Source: Pseudomonas jessenii (GTDB lineage Bacteria > Pseudomonadota > Gammaproteobacteria > Pseudomonadales > Pseudomonadaceae). Taken from it: a stretch of DNA of 64,000 bases. The notes under the pieces were generated by a model that was not told where the DNA came from, did no database searches, and saw only the letters and a program-made list of their open reading frames with translations. The translations under genes were made by a program, and so were the position numbers. Shown one piece after another: positions 1-8,981 of this stretch (positions within the stretch are counted from its first letter, which is position 1; every line of letters starts with the position of its first letter). The stretch covers positions 952,251-1,016,250 of the forward strand of contig NZ_NIWT01000001.1 of the NCBI RefSeq assembly GCF_002236115.1, read 5' to 3'.

Positions 1-1764
1 CCGATCTTCTACAACACCATGGAAGATGCCGGCGCACTGCCAATCGAATTCGATGTTTCCAACATGCACATGGGCGACGTGATCGACCTGTACCCGCATG
101 CTGGCAAAGTCTGCAAGCACGGCACCGACGAAGTCCTGACCACCTTCGAAATGAAGACTCCGGTGCTGTTGGACGAAGTTCGCGCTGGCGGCCGTATCCC
201 GCTGATCATCGGCCGTGGCCTGACCGAAAAGGCTCGCGCCGAACTGGGTCTGCCACCTTCGAACCTGTTCAAGAAGCCTGAAGCTCCGGCTGAAAGCACC
301 AAGGGTTTCACCCTGGCGCAGAAAATGGTCGGCAAGGCTTGCGGCGTGACCGGCGTTCGTCCGGGCACCTACTGCGAACCGAAGATGACCACCGTGGGTT
401 CCCAGGACACCACCGGTCCAATGACCCGTGACGAACTCAAAGACCTGGCGTGCCTGGGCTTCTCGACCGACCTGGTGATGCAGTCCTTCTGCCACACCGC
501 GGCTTACCCTAAGCCGATCGACGTGACCACCCACCACACCCTGCCTGACTTCATCATGACCCGCGGCGGCGTTTCCCTGCGTCCGGGCGACGGCATCATC
601 CACTCGTGGCTGAACCGCATGCTGCTGCCAGACACCGTCGGTACCGGTGGTGACTCCCACACCCGTTTCCCGATCGGCATCTCGTTCCCGGCCGGTTCCG
701 GCCTGGTTGCGTTCGCCGCAGCCACTGGCGTCATGCCGCTGGACATGCCTGAGTCGATCCTGGTTCGCTTCAAAGGCGAACTGCAGCCAGGCGTCACCCT
801 GCGTGACCTGGTTCACGCCATTCCTTACTACGCGATCCAGGCTGGCCTGCTGACCGTAGAGAAGAAAGGCAAGAAGAACGCCTTCTCCGGTCGCATCCTG
901 GAGATCGAAGGCCTGCCTAAACTGACCGTAGAGCAAGCGTTCGAACTGTCTGACGCCTCGGCTGAACGTTCGGCTGCCGGTTGCACCATCCAGCTGTCCA
1001 AAGAGTCGATTGCCGAATACCTGCAGTCCAACATCACCCTGCTGCGCTGGATGATCGGCGAAGGCTACGGCGATGCACGTACTCTGGAACGTCGCGCCCA
1101 AGCAATGGAAGCCTGGCTGGCCAACCCTGAGCTGCTGGAAGCGGACAAAGACGCCGAATACGCCGAAGTCATCGAGATCGACCTGGCCGACATCAAGGAG
1201 CCTGTGCTCTGCGCGCCGAACGACCCGGACGACGCCCGCCTGCTCTCCAGCGTTGCTGGCGAGAAGATCGACGAAGTGTTCATCGGTTCGTGCATGACCA
1301 ACATCGGTCACTTCCGCGCCGCCGGCAAGTTGCTGGAACAGGTCAAGGGTCAGCTGCCAACCCGTCTGTGGCTGTCGCCGCCGACCAAGATGGACGCTCA
1401 CCAGCTGACCGAAGAAGGCTACTACGGCATCTACGGCAAGGCCGGCGCTCGCATGGAAATGCCAGGCTGCTCGCTGTGCATGGGTAACCAGGCACGTGTA
1501 GAGCCGAACTCGACTGTCGTGTCGACTTCGACCCGTAACTTCCCGAACCGTCTGGGTGACGGCGCGAACGTCTACCTGGCTTCGGCCGAGCTGGCGTCCG
1601 TGGCTTCCATCCTGGGTCGCCTGCCGACCGTCGAGGAGTACATGGAATACGCTGGCAAGATCGACAGCATGGCGGCCGATGTCTACCGCTACCTGTCCTT
1701 CGACCAGATCGCCGAGTTCCGTGAAGCTGCTGCGAACGCCAACATCCCGGTCGTTCAAGCCTAA
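1..1764 (+). CDS. acnB: aconitate hydratase B, C-terminal two thirds (5' end outside window)
   Basis: Bifunctional TCA-cycle aconitase / 2-methylisocitrate dehydratase of the AcnB type; cytosolic [4Fe-4S] enzyme. The reading frame is open from base 1 ([18 protein letters not shown]) and runs 587 residues to TAA, so roughly the first 280 of about 865 residues, including the HEAT-like domain, lie outside the window. The three cluster cysteines are visible: one in [10 protein letters not shown] (near base 1290) and two in [11 protein letters not shown] (near base 1470). The internal ATG at 19 is not the real start. The gene ends with a strong terminator 16 bases downstream and appears to be a single-gene unit on this side. 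Identification is near certain from the family-specific sequence. Confidence 0.97.
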   Translation, partial: PIFYNTMEDAGALPIEFDVSNMHMGDVIDLYPHAGKVCKHGTDEVLTTFEMKTPVLLDEVRAGGRIPLIIGRGLTEKARAELGLPPSNLFKKPEAPAESTKGFTLAQKMVGKACGVTGVRPGTYCEPKMTTVGSQDTTGPMTRDELKDLACLGFSTDLVMQSFCHTAAYPKPIDVTTHHTLPDFIMTRGGVSLRPGDGIIHSWLNRMLLPDTVGTGGDSHTRFPIGISFPAGSGLVAFAAATGVMPLDMPESILVRFKGELQPGVTLRDLVHAIPYYAIQAGLLTVEKKGKKNAFSGRILEIEGLPKLTVEQAFELSDASAERSAAGCTIQLSKESIAEYLQSNITLLRWMIGEGYGDARTLERRAQAMEAWLANPELLEADKDAEYAEVIEIDLADIKEPVLCAPNDPDDARLLSSVAGEKIDEVFIGSCMTNIGHFRAAGKLLEQVKGQLPTRLWLSPPTKMDAHQLTEEGYYGIYGKAGARMEMPGCSLCMGNQARVEPNSTVVSTSTRNFPNRLGDGANVYLASAELASVASILGRLPTVEEYMEYAGKIDSMAADVYRYLSFDQIAEFREAAANANIPVVQA

Positions 1765-1779
1765 CGTTGCAACGCAATG

Positions 1780-1817
1780 AAAAACGCCGCCCATCGTGAG
1801 ATGAGCGGCGTTTTTTT
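1780..1817 (+). terminator. intrinsic terminator of acnB
   Basis: A G+C-rich stem (AACGCCGC paired with GCGGCGTT, extended by CATC/GATG around a short GTGA loop) is followed by a run of seven T. It sits 16 bases after the acnB stop. Confidence 0.93.
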
Positions 1818-1932
1818 ATGGCTGTTTTTTGTGTACATATCCGTTTCTGGAGTAATGGCTGCTATTTGTTCCGCCATTACGGCAAACAGACAAAGCGAGC
1901 CGACCTGGCTCTGGCTGAGGTCCCCGAACCTC

Positions 1933-2032
1933 TGTAGGAGCGAGCCTGCTCGCGATGGTCGTCAACGATAACGCAGGCTGTCTGAATCCCCGCGGTGTCC
2001 CGGCGTTTTTCGCGAGCAGGCTCGCTCCTACA
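1933..2032. repeat. REP pair (REPIN-like), TGTAGGAGCGAGCCTGC subtype
   Basis: Two inverted copies of the REP core face each other: TGTAGGAGCGAGCCTGCTCG starting at 1933 and its complement ending at 2032. The spacer contains GTCAACGATAACGC, which recurs inverted in the copy at 30137-30237. It lies in the 365-base gap between acnB and the permease gene; apart from the terminator I see nothing else in that gap. Confidence 0.9.
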
Positions 2033-2129
2033 GCCGACCGCGGCAGACCGAATACCCCCGCCCCCCCAAAAAAAACGGCCAACCCGAAAACCGGATCAGC
2101 CGTCATTCACTCATCAAATCAAACAGCAA

Positions 2130-3410
2130 TCACGCACTCAGCGAATAGACCAACGCCGAAATCGCCACCAGGCCCACCGCCGTCACGAAGACATTGGACG
2201 CCTGACCGCGATAGCGTGCCATCGCCGGCACCTTGCGGATGGCGTACATCGGCATCAGGAACAGGATCGCCGCGATCACCGGGCCACCGAGGGTTTCGAT
2301 CATGCCGAGGATGCTCGGGTTCAGCGTAGCGACGATCCAGCACACCACCAGCATGAACGCGGCGGTCATACGGTCCAGGGCCTTGGCGGACGGACGCTTG
2401 CCGCTCTTGACGATCAGGCCCTTGAGGCCTTCGCTGGCGCCGATGTAGTGCCCCAGGAACGACTTGGAAATGGCCACGAAGGCAATCAACGGCGCCGCGA
2501 AGGCAATGGTCGGATTGCTGAAGTGGTTGGCCAGGTACGACAGGATCGACAGGTTCTGCGCCTTGGCTTCAGCCAGTTGCGCTGGCGACAGGGTCAGCAC
2601 GCAACTGAAGACGAAGAACAGCACCATCACTACCATCAACAGATGGGCACGGGACAGGATCTGCGAGCTGCGTTCCTCGGCGTGTTCGCCATAACGACGC
2701 TTCTGGTCGACCGCAAACGCCGAGATGATCGGCGAGTGGTTGAACGAGAACACCATCACCGGAATCGCCAGCCACAGGGTATGCAGCAGCGCCGACGGCG
2801 CAGGCACTTGGCTCGCGGTGGCGAGAATGCCGCCGTTCCAGTGCGGAATCAGGTACACCGCCAGAAACAGCAGCGCCACGATGAACGGGTAAACCATCAG
2901 GCTCATGGCCTTGACGATCATTTGCTCGCCGCAGCGCACCACGGCCAGCAGGCCAAGGATCAGCACCAGCGACAACACGGCGCGCGGTGGCGGCGTGATG
3001 TGCAATTGATGCTCAAGGAAACTGCCCACGGTGTTGGTCAGCGCCACGCTGTAGATCAGCAGGATCGGGAAGATCGCGAAGAAGTACAACAGCGTGATCA
3101 GCGCGCCGGCCTTGATGCCGAAATGTTCTTCCACCACTTCAGTGATGTCGGCGCCTTCGCGACCGGACAACACGAAACGGGTCAGTCCGCGGTGTGCGTA
3201 GAACGTCATCGGAAACGCCAGCAACGCCAGGATCAGCAGCGGCCAGAAACCGCCCAGGCCTGCGTTGATCGGCAAAAACAGGGTTCCGGCACCAATCGCC
3301 GTGCCAAACAGCCCCAGCATCCAGGTGGTGTCTTGGCGATTCCAGCTCGTAAGCGTCGCGGGTGTCGCGTCTACATAGCGTTCGTTAACGCTATTGGCCT
3401 GATCATTCAT
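2130..3410 (-). CDS. HAAAP-family (SdaC-like) amino-acid/proton symporter
   Basis: A 426-residue inner-membrane permease with about eleven hydrophobic segments. The first carries GLFGTAIGAGTLFLPINAG, typical of the hydroxy/aromatic amino acid permease family, whose members import serine, threonine or aromatic amino acids with protons. Internal stretches such as FSFNHSPIISAFAVDQ and ISKSFLGHYIGASEGLKG are the SdaC/STP signature, so serine or threonine is the best guess. I chose the ATG at 3410 because GGAG lies ten bases upstream; the frame could extend nine codons to 3437. It stands alone between two REP pairs with no obvious operon partner. Substrate is inferred. Confidence 0.85.
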   Translation of the reverse strand: MNDQANSVNERYVDATPATLTSWNRQDTTWMLGLFGTAIGAGTLFLPINAGLGGFWPLLILALLAFPMTFYAHRGLTRFVLSGREGADITEVVEEHFGIKAGALITLLYFFAIFPILLIYSVALTNTVGSFLEHQLHITPPPRAVLSLVLILGLLAVVRCGEQMIVKAMSLMVYPFIVALLFLAVYLIPHWNGGILATASQVPAPSALLHTLWLAIPVMVFSFNHSPIISAFAVDQKRRYGEHAEERSSQILSRAHLLMVVMVLFFVFSCVLTLSPAQLAEAKAQNLSILSYLANHFSNPTIAFAAPLIAFVAISKSFLGHYIGASEGLKGLIVKSGKRPSAKALDRMTAAFMLVVCWIVATLNPSILGMIETLGGPVIAAILFLMPMYAIRKVPAMARYRGQASNVFVTAVGLVAISALVYSLSA

Positions 3411-3573
3411 CCGGTGGGATCTCCACATTCCGGTCACTTGCCACCCGGCCAGGACGCGTCGGAATACCCGACAGGCGGCGCCCGGCCGAAACAGGGGCGC
3501 GATTCTGGAGGATTAGTGAGCAGAAGCAAAGACTTAGGTGAGGAACGGTGGTACCAGATAGACGAAAGTCCCC

Positions 3574-3662
3574 TGTGGGAGCGAGCTTGCTCGCGATAGC
3601 TGCGGCACATCCAACATCTACTTGCCAGACACACCGCTATCGCGAGCAAGCTCGCTCCCACA
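3574..3662. repeat. REP pair (REPIN-like), main subtype
   Basis: TGTGGGAGCGAGCTTGCTCG from 3574 and its complement ending at 3662, with a spacer containing CCAACATCTACTTG. It occupies the 365-base gap between the permease start and the tautomerase start; no other feature is recognised there. Confidence 0.92.
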
Positions 3663-3775
3663 AGGAATTGCAGTGTTTTCGAGGCTACGTTTCATCGCCA
3701 GACAGCATCCACCGCTTGATAAAGGTCTACCATCATGTATTTTTAACCGACCTGCATTCCTTCTGGAGTCTGCCC

Positions 3776-4159
3776 ATGCCACTGGTTCGCGTCGACATCC
3801 AAAAACACCGGGACCCCACCCACGCCAGACGCATCGGGCAACTGATCTATGCCGCCATGCGCCAGACCATTGGCGTGCCTGAACACGACAACTTCCAGAT
3901 CCTGGCCGAACACGACGAGCAGCATTTCATCTTTGATCCCGGGTATCTGGGCATCAACCGCACCGATAACCTGGTCGTCATCCAGATCACCCTCAACGAA
4001 GGGCGAACCCTGGAGCAGAAAAAAAACCTCTACAAAACCATCGCCGAAAGCCTTAATGCAGAGCTGGCGGTGCGCCTGGAGGACGTTTTCATCAATCTGG
4101 TGGAAGTGAAAAAAGAGAACTGGTCGTTCGGCAACGGGATTGCCCAATACGCCCTCTGA
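3776..4159 (+). CDS. tautomerase-superfamily protein
   Basis: A 127-residue protein of the Tautomerase_2/MIF-like group, cytoplasmic. The start MPLVRVDI places a proline at position 2, the catalytic base of the superfamily once the initiator methionine is removed. The ATG at 3776 follows CTGGAGTCTGCCC (GGAG eight bases upstream); longer in-frame starts would bury the catalytic proline and run through the REP pair. The C-terminal half (LEDVFINLVEVKKENWSFGNG) resembles Pseudomonas proteins simply annotated as tautomerase family, whose substrates are unknown. A TetR gene follows after 28 bases on the same strand, suggesting a two-gene unit. Confidence 0.8.
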   Translation: MPLVRVDIQKHRDPTHARRIGQLIYAAMRQTIGVPEHDNFQILAEHDEQHFIFDPGYLGINRTDNLVVIQITLNEGRTLEQKKNLYKTIAESLNAELAVRLEDVFINLVEVKKENWSFGNGIAQYAL

Positions 4160-4187
4160 TAGTCCACCTGAAAAACGAGAATGACCC

Positions 4188-4775
4188 ATGCCCCGAGTTT
4201 CCCGCAAACAAGCCGACCTCAACCGCGAGACTATCGTCGATGCCGCCACCCGGCTGTTTCGTGAACGCGGCTTGCACGGGATCAGCGTGGTCGATGTGAT
4301 GGCCGCCGCGGGCCTGACCCACGGTGGCTTCTACGGGCACTTCGAATCCAGGGAAGCCCTGGCGCAAGAGGCCAGCGGCCGGGCTTTCGAGCAGGCCGCG
4401 CAACGCTGGTCAGGACGGGTGGCCGAGCATGACGGCAAGGACGCCGCCCGCTGTGCCGTGGTCGAAACCTACCTGTCCAACGAAAGCCGGGACAATCCGG
4501 GCGACAGCTGCCCGGTGGTGGCCTTTGCCGGGGACATGTGCCATGAGGCCGCCGAGAGCGGATTGCGCCAAACCTATCTGCAGGGCCTGAACAACCTGCT
4601 CGATTCCCTTGGCTCGCTGCTGGACGCAGAGGACGAAGCCGGTAAACGGCAGCAGGCGCTGGTGCAGTATTCGCTGATGTTCGGTGCGCTGATGCTGTCC
4701 CGGGCCACCCGAGGCGACCCGCTATCGGATGAAATTCTCGAAGCTGCCCGGGCCGCCCTCACGCCGTCGAAGTAA
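4188..4775 (+). CDS. TetR/AcrR-family transcriptional regulator
   Basis: 195 residues. The N-terminal helix-turn-helix is clear: IVDAATRLFRERGLHGISVVDVMAAAGLTHGGFYGHFESREALA spans about residues 15-60. The C-terminal ligand-binding domain has SCPVVAFAGDMCHEA and YSLMFGALMLSRAT, seen in TetR proteins of the NemR-like C-terminal subgroup. It begins 28 bases after the tautomerase stop, so it may regulate its own operon and respond to an electrophile handled by the tautomerase; that link is inference from context. Intact length and a good start (AACGAGAATGACCC upstream). Confidence 0.88.
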   Translation: MPRVSRKQADLNRETIVDAATRLFRERGLHGISVVDVMAAAGLTHGGFYGHFESREALAQEASGRAFEQAAQRWSGRVAEHDGKDAARCAVVETYLSNESRDNPGDSCPVVAFAGDMCHEAAESGLRQTYLQGLNNLLDSLGSLLDAEDEAGKRQQALVQYSLMFGALMLSRATRGDPLSDEILEAARAALTPSK

Positions 4776-4957
4776 ATCGCCCGCCCCCACGCAATAAAAA
4801 GATCGCAGGCATTACCAGCTCCTACACTCAGCGCAGTGTCCACAATGGCGCAGGAGCTGCCACGGACTGCGATCGCTGGTGGTTGCCAAGCCGCCCTGAA
4901 ATCAGCAATCTCAAGTGACGTTCGAGCCGATTTTTCGATGCCCACAGGGAGCCAAGC

Positions 4958-5923
4958 ATGCCTGTAACCGTTCTGGTACTGGTTGAAACCATCAATGAGT
5001 ACCTGCCTATCCTCGAACATCAGGGCTTTCACCTGATCCTGGCCCCGACGCCCGCCGAGCGCGCCGAAGCCATTGCCCACCACGCCGGGCAGATCGACGC
5101 CGTCCTCACCCGTGGCCCGTTGGGGCTGTATGCCGATGAAATCGCCGCCCTGCCCAACCTCAAGATCATCTGCGTGATTGGCGCCGGGTATGAACACGTC
5201 GACCTGCAGGCCGCAGCGAACCGGGGCATCACCGTCACCAATGGCGCCGGGGTCAATGCCTCGTCCGTCGCCGACCATGCGATGGCGCTGCTGCTGTCGC
5301 TGGTGCGCGACATACCCCGCTGTGATGCCGCCGTTCGGCGCGGTGAGTGGCCGAAAATCATGCGCCCTTCCCTCGCTGGCAAACGCCTGGGCATCCTCGG
5401 CCTCGGTGCCGTCGGCATGGCCATCGCCAAACGCGCGGCCAATGGCTTCGACATGGCGGTGAGTTACCACAATCGCCAGCATCGCAGCGATGTGCCCTAC
5501 ACCTTCTGCTCCACCCCCACTGAACTGGCCCGTGCTTCAGACTTTTTGATCGTCGCGACCCCCGGTGGTCTCGGGACCAGACACCTGATCAACAAAGCGG
5601 TCCTTGATGCCCTGGGTCCTAACGGGTTCATCGTCAACATCGCCCGCGCCAGCGTGATCGTCACCACCGACCTGATCAGCGCCCTTGAACAACGCCGGAT
5701 CGCCGGCGCCGCACTCGACGTGTTCGACGCCGAACCGAAGGTGCCGGATGCACTCAAGACCCTGAGCAACGTGATCCTCACCCCTCATGTCGCCGGGCTG
5801 TCCCCGGAAGCCACCCAGGGCACCGTCGAAATGGTGGGCAAGAACCTCGTGGCGTTTTTCTCCGGCCAACCGGTGCTCACGCCGATCGAACTGCCGTCGG
5901 CCGAGAGCCGGCTCGCCCATTGA
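4958..5923 (+). CDS. D-isomer-specific 2-hydroxyacid dehydrogenase (glyoxylate/hydroxypyruvate reductase type)
   Basis: 321 residues, normal for the family. The Rossmann dinucleotide motif GLGAVG is at 148-153. The catalytic triad is recognisable as Arg230 (NIARAS), Glu259 (DAEPKVPD) and His277 (TPHVAG). These enzymes reduce 2-oxoacids such as glyoxylate or hydroxypyruvate with NAD(P)H in the cytosol. The HNRQH stretch after the second glycine-rich strand would favour NADPH (a positively charged residue pairs with the 2'-phosphate). The 182-base gap upstream holds no gene. Exact substrate cannot be read from sequence. Confidence 0.87.
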   Translation: MPVTVLVLVETINEYLPILEHQGFHLILAPTPAERAEAIAHHAGQIDAVLTRGPLGLYADEIAALPNLKIICVIGAGYEHVDLQAAANRGITVTNGAGVNASSVADHAMALLLSLVRDIPRCDAAVRRGEWPKIMRPSLAGKRLGILGLGAVGMAIAKRAANGFDMAVSYHNRQHRSDVPYTFCSTPTELARASDFLIVATPGGLGTRHLINKAVLDALGPNGFIVNIARASVIVTTDLISALEQRRIAGAALDVFDAEPKVPDALKTLSNVILTPHVAGLSPEATQGTVEMVGKNLVAFFSGQPVLTPIELPSAESRLAH

Positions 5924-5932
5924 TGGCGATTC

Positions 5933-5944
5933 ATACAGCTGTAT
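5933..5944. promoter_or_regulatory. perfect 12-bp palindrome ATACAGCTGTAT
   Basis: A perfect dyad begins ten bases after the dehydrogenase stop and lies 124 bases upstream of the phosphotransferase start. It could be an operator for the downstream phosphotransferase/SDR genes. I know no regulator for it, and a palindrome this short can arise by chance. Confidence 0.25.
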
Positions 5945-6067
5945 CAAAAACAATGATTGGCCGGCAACACGCTCACCTATAAGAGCCGTTCGCGGTTGTA
6001 GGTGTGCAGTGTGCGCATTAGATTAGCCAATAGTTTCAGGCCTCCAGAATAAGCAGAAGGGATAAGC

Positions 6068-7135
6068 ATGGCGCTTACTGACCAGTCCACCCGTACCCGC
6101 ACCGGCGAAGAGCTCGATGCCGGCCTGATCGATCCGTACCTCAAGGCCCATATTCCGGGGCTCAGCGGCTTGCCACGGATCAGCCAGTTTCCGGGCGGCG
6201 CTTCAAACCTCACTTACTTGCTGGAATACCCCGAACAGGAATTCGTCCTGCGTCGCCCGCCCTTCGGCCACAAGGCCAAGTCGGCCCACGACATGGGCCG
6301 TGAATTCCGCATCCTCAATCAACTGCGCGACGGTTTTCCGTACTGCCCGAAAGCCTACGTGCACTGCACCGACGAATCGGTGATCGGTGCCGAGTTCTAT
6401 GTCATGGAACGGGTCAACGGCATCATCCTGCGCTCGGACCTGCCGCCGGAGCTGGGCCTGGATTCGGCGAAAACCGAAGCACTGTGCAAGAGTTTCATCG
6501 ACAAGTTCGTGGAACTGCATCGCGTCGACTACAACGCCTACGGCCTGGGTGACCTGGGTAAACCCGAAGGCTACGTGGCGCGACAAATCAAAGGCTGGAG
6601 CGATCGCTACGAAAAGGCCCTGACCCCCGATGCGCCACAATGGGAAGCGGTCAAGGCCTGGCTCAACGACAAGATGCCGGCCGACCATCCGACCTCCAGC
6701 ATCGTGCACAACGACTACCGCTTCGACAACGTGATCCTCGACCCGAACAACCCGATGCAGATCATCGGCGTGCTCGACTGGGAACTGACCACCTTGGGCG
6801 ATCCGCTGATGGACCTGGGCAACACTCTCGCCTACTGGATCGAAGCCGATGATCCGGCGCCGGTGCAGATGATGCGCCGCCAGCCGAGCCACGCGCCGGG
6901 CATGCTCACCCGCCGCGAGTTCGTCGATTACTATGCCGAACGCTCGGGCATACGCATCGACAATTTCGACTTCTACTACACCTACGGCCTGTTCCGCCTG
7001 GCCGGCATCGTGCAGCAGATCTACTACCGCTTCTACCATGGCCAGACCCAGGACAAACGCTTCGCGCAGTTCATTCACATGAACAAGCTGCTGGAGCAGA
7101 TGAGCTTGCAGGTCATTTCGAAATCCAGCCTCTGA
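6068..7135 (+). CDS. phosphotransferase family protein (ACAD10/11-like APH domain)
   Basis: 355-residue kinase-fold protein of the aminoglycoside-phosphotransferase-like group seen in the N-terminal part of ACAD10/ACAD11. The nucleotide-site motif PGGASNLTYLLEY is near residue 40, the catalytic loop is HNDYRFDNVILD and the metal-binding aspartate is in GVLDWELTTLGDPLMDLG. In Pseudomonas such genes commonly sit with acyl-CoA dehydrogenases and SDRs and are thought to phosphorylate hydroxyacyl-CoA intermediates; here an SDR follows after 137 bases. Start at 6068 is supported by AGAAGGGATAAGC. Role in (hydroxy)fatty-acid catabolism is inference. Confidence 0.85.
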   Translation: MALTDQSTRTRTGEELDAGLIDPYLKAHIPGLSGLPRISQFPGGASNLTYLLEYPEQEFVLRRPPFGHKAKSAHDMGREFRILNQLRDGFPYCPKAYVHCTDESVIGAEFYVMERVNGIILRSDLPPELGLDSAKTEALCKSFIDKFVELHRVDYNAYGLGDLGKPEGYVARQIKGWSDRYEKALTPDAPQWEAVKAWLNDKMPADHPTSSIVHNDYRFDNVILDPNNPMQIIGVLDWELTTLGDPLMDLGNTLAYWIEADDPAPVQMMRRQPSHAPGMLTRREFVDYYAERSGIRIDNFDFYYTYGLFRLAGIVQQIYYRFYHGQTQDKRFAQFIHMNKLLEQMSLQVISKSSL

Positions 7136-7149
7136 CCGTATGCGATCCC

Positions 7150-7174
7150 TGTAGGAGCGAGCCCGCTCGCGAAG
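7150..7174. repeat. single REP element, TGTAGGAGCGAGCCCGC variant
   Basis: One REP copy followed by GAACGATAACGCGCACTG, which matches the spacer of the 1933-2032 subtype. No inverted partner is present, so it looks like half of a decayed REP pair. Confidence 0.8.
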
Positions 7175-7272
7175 ACCGTGAACGATAACGCGCACTGACT
7201 GGCCTCAACTGAACAGCATTAGCCGCAACACGGCATTTGACTCGATAACAAGACTTTTCATAAGGGAATCCC

Positions 7273-8040
7273 ATGTCCAAGACTCAGTTGTTCGACCTCG
7301 ACGGCAAGATCGCTTTCGTCTCCGGCGCCAGCCGTGGCATCGGTGAGGCCATTGCCAAACTACTGGCCCAGCAAGGCGCCCACGTGATCGTGTCGAGCCG
7401 CAAGCTTGAAGGCTGCCAGCACGTCGCCGACGCCATCATCGCCGCCGGCGGCAAGGCCACCGCCATTGCCTGCCACATCGGCGAGATGGAACAGATCAGC
7501 CAGGTCTTCGCCGGCATCAAGGAACAGTTCGGGCGCCTGGACATCCTGGTCAACAACGCCGCGACCAACCCGCAGTTCTGCAACGTGCTGGACACCGACC
7601 TCAGCGCCTTCCAGAAAACCGTCGACGTGAACATCCGCGGCTACTTCTTCATGTCGGTCGAAGCCGGCAAGCTGATGCGCGAAAACGGCGGCGGCAGCAT
7701 CATCAACGTGGCGTCGATCAACGGTGTTTCACCGGGCATCTTCCAGGGCATCTACTCGGTGACCAAGGCGGCGGTGATCAACATGACCAAAGTCTTCGCC
7801 AAGGAATGTGCGCAATTCGGGATTCGCTGCAATGCCTTGCTGCCGGGTCTGACCGACACCAAGTTCGCCTCTGCACTGGTGAAAAACGAAGCCATCCTGA
7901 ACACCGCTTTGCAACAGATCCCGCTCAAGCGCGTGGCTGACCCAAGCGAAATGGCCGGCGCAGTGTTGTACCTGGCCAGCGATGCTTCCAGCTACACCAC
8001 CGGCGTTTCGCTGAATGTGGATGGCGGCTTCCTGTCCTGA
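7273..8040 (+). CDS. short-chain dehydrogenase/reductase (SDR)
   Basis: 255 residues with all classical SDR hallmarks: the cofactor motif SGASRGIG (17-24), NNAA (94-97), catalytic Ser148 (NVASING), Tyr161 and Lys165 (YSVTK). The basic residues after strand 2 (SSRKLEG) suggest NADP(H). C-terminal YTTGVSLNVDGGFLS is typical of FabG-like SDRs. It follows the phosphotransferase on the same strand, with a lone REP between, so the two may be co-transcribed and act on the same hydroxyacyl substrate; that is inference. Start at 7273 follows ATAAGGGAATCCC. Confidence 0.9.
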   Translation: MSKTQLFDLDGKIAFVSGASRGIGEAIAKLLAQQGAHVIVSSRKLEGCQHVADAIIAAGGKATAIACHIGEMEQISQVFAGIKEQFGRLDILVNNAATNPQFCNVLDTDLSAFQKTVDVNIRGYFFMSVEAGKLMRENGGGSIINVASINGVSPGIFQGIYSVTKAAVINMTKVFAKECAQFGIRCNALLPGLTDTKFASALVKNEAILNTALQQIPLKRVADPSEMAGAVLYLASDASSYTTGVSLNVDGGFLS

Positions 8041-8062
8041 TTGTCTGAACAGTACAAATCCC

Positions 8063-8152
8063 TGTGGGAGCGAGCTTGCTCGCGATGGCGTTATCAGATT
8101 CAACATCGATGTCGACTGATACGCCGCTATCGCGAGCAAGCTCGCTCCCACA
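8063..8152. repeat. REP pair (REPIN-like), main subtype
   Basis: Inverted REP copies at 8063 and ending 8152; spacer CAACATCGATGTCGACTG is itself nearly palindromic. Sits between convergent SDR and lipoprotein genes. Confidence 0.92.
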
Positions 8153-8184
8153 GTCGGGGTTGTTGCACATCGCAGCGTCCGGGC

Positions 8185-8406
8185 TTACTGCGTGACGCAA
8201 CGAGTCGTGGTGGTGACTCGGGTCACCTGCCCGTCTTCAGCCCGTACATCGCCCAGGACATCGGTTTTATCCATGGCCTGGCAGGTGCGTTCAGGAGGGG
8301 GTGGAGTGACCGCTGGAGGGGGTGGCGGACTGGCACAGCCGCCGAGGATCGCCACGCAGAATGCCAGCGACAAGGGTGAGATAACGCGTTTCCCAAGAGT
8401 TTTCAT
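8185..8406 (-). CDS. small proline-rich lipoprotein
   Basis: A 73-residue predicted lipoprotein of unknown function. The start at 8406 gives MKTLGKRVISPLSLAFCVA and a lipobox LGGC with the lipidated cysteine at position 24, followed by ASPPPPPAVTPPPPERTC. Two further cysteines (RTC and RCVTQ) could form a disulfide in the periplasm. The residue after the lipidated cysteine is alanine, not aspartate, so outer-membrane sorting is expected. A longer frame upstream to 8481 would hide the signal sequence inside the protein and is rejected. I do not recognise a family. Confidence 0.7.
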   Translation of the reverse strand: MKTLGKRVISPLSLAFCVAILGGCASPPPPPAVTPPPPERTCQAMDKTDVLGDVRAEDGQVTRVTTTTRCVTQ

Positions 8407-8548
8407 AGGTTGACCCGCGATAAGTGATAGACACATTTTTGTGACAACAAAACCGGCGCGCAAAATCCATGCACCTGTCAAAAAAATAAATATCTGCGAA
8501 TCATTTATAGCCCAATCCGTGACCAGTACCCGTAAAAGCTGACAGTTC

Positions 8549-8800
8549 TTACATCACCGAATCAGGGCGCTGCAAGGAATTGCTGTCCAGTTCGTAACGC
8601 AGTTCTTCGATCAATGCGGTGACCGACTCCGCAGTCTGCAACGTGCTCATGGTCAGGCCACTGACCACCAGGTCCACCTGACCCGACAGCGGGTGATAGA
8701 GCTTCACGGTCAGCGAATGGTCGCCGCTGACACTGCATTCGCAAGCCAGGGGTGAAAAACTGCGTTCGATCAGCATCCGCAGCTGCGCCAGCGTGATCAT
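8549..8800 (-). CDS. DUF1652 family protein
   Basis: 83 residues beginning MITLAQLRMLIERSFSPLACEC. This matches the DUF1652 family, which is nearly confined to Pseudomonas and whose function is unknown. The start at 8800 is preferred because the family begins with this M-I-T-L motif; the frame is open for 36 more codons upstream, but those lack family features. No membrane segment or signal peptide. It lies downstream of the PAS/LuxR regulator on the same strand after a 181-base gap. Confidence 0.75.
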   Translation of the reverse strand: MITLAQLRMLIERSFSPLACECSVSGDHSLTVKLYHPLSGQVDLVVSGLTMSTLQTAESVTALIEELRYELDSNSLQRPDSVM

Positions 8801-8981
8801 TGCGATGGGGCCTGGCGGGTTGAAGCATCGTGCAAATGGCTCATGGGGCGGTTCCTTTTGGCGGTTTCCGAAGCGGAAGCGCGCGGGACTTGAAGTCACC
8901 TGCCGCACGTCCTCAGCCTAAGAGCCGCCTCACCGGATCGACACATGAATTTGCACCCTGCAATCTAGTGCATTTACACCT

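Noticed and set aside
1995..3599. A 534-codon open frame antisense to the amino-acid permease
   Set aside because: Arginine/glutamine/histidine-rich translation with no domain, antisense to a clear membrane protein and running through a REP.
5956..5975. GG-N10-GC spacing resembling a sigma-54 promoter upstream of the phosphotransferase
   Set aside because: The -12 block reads ACGC rather than TTGC and the spacing alone is common in GC-rich DNA.
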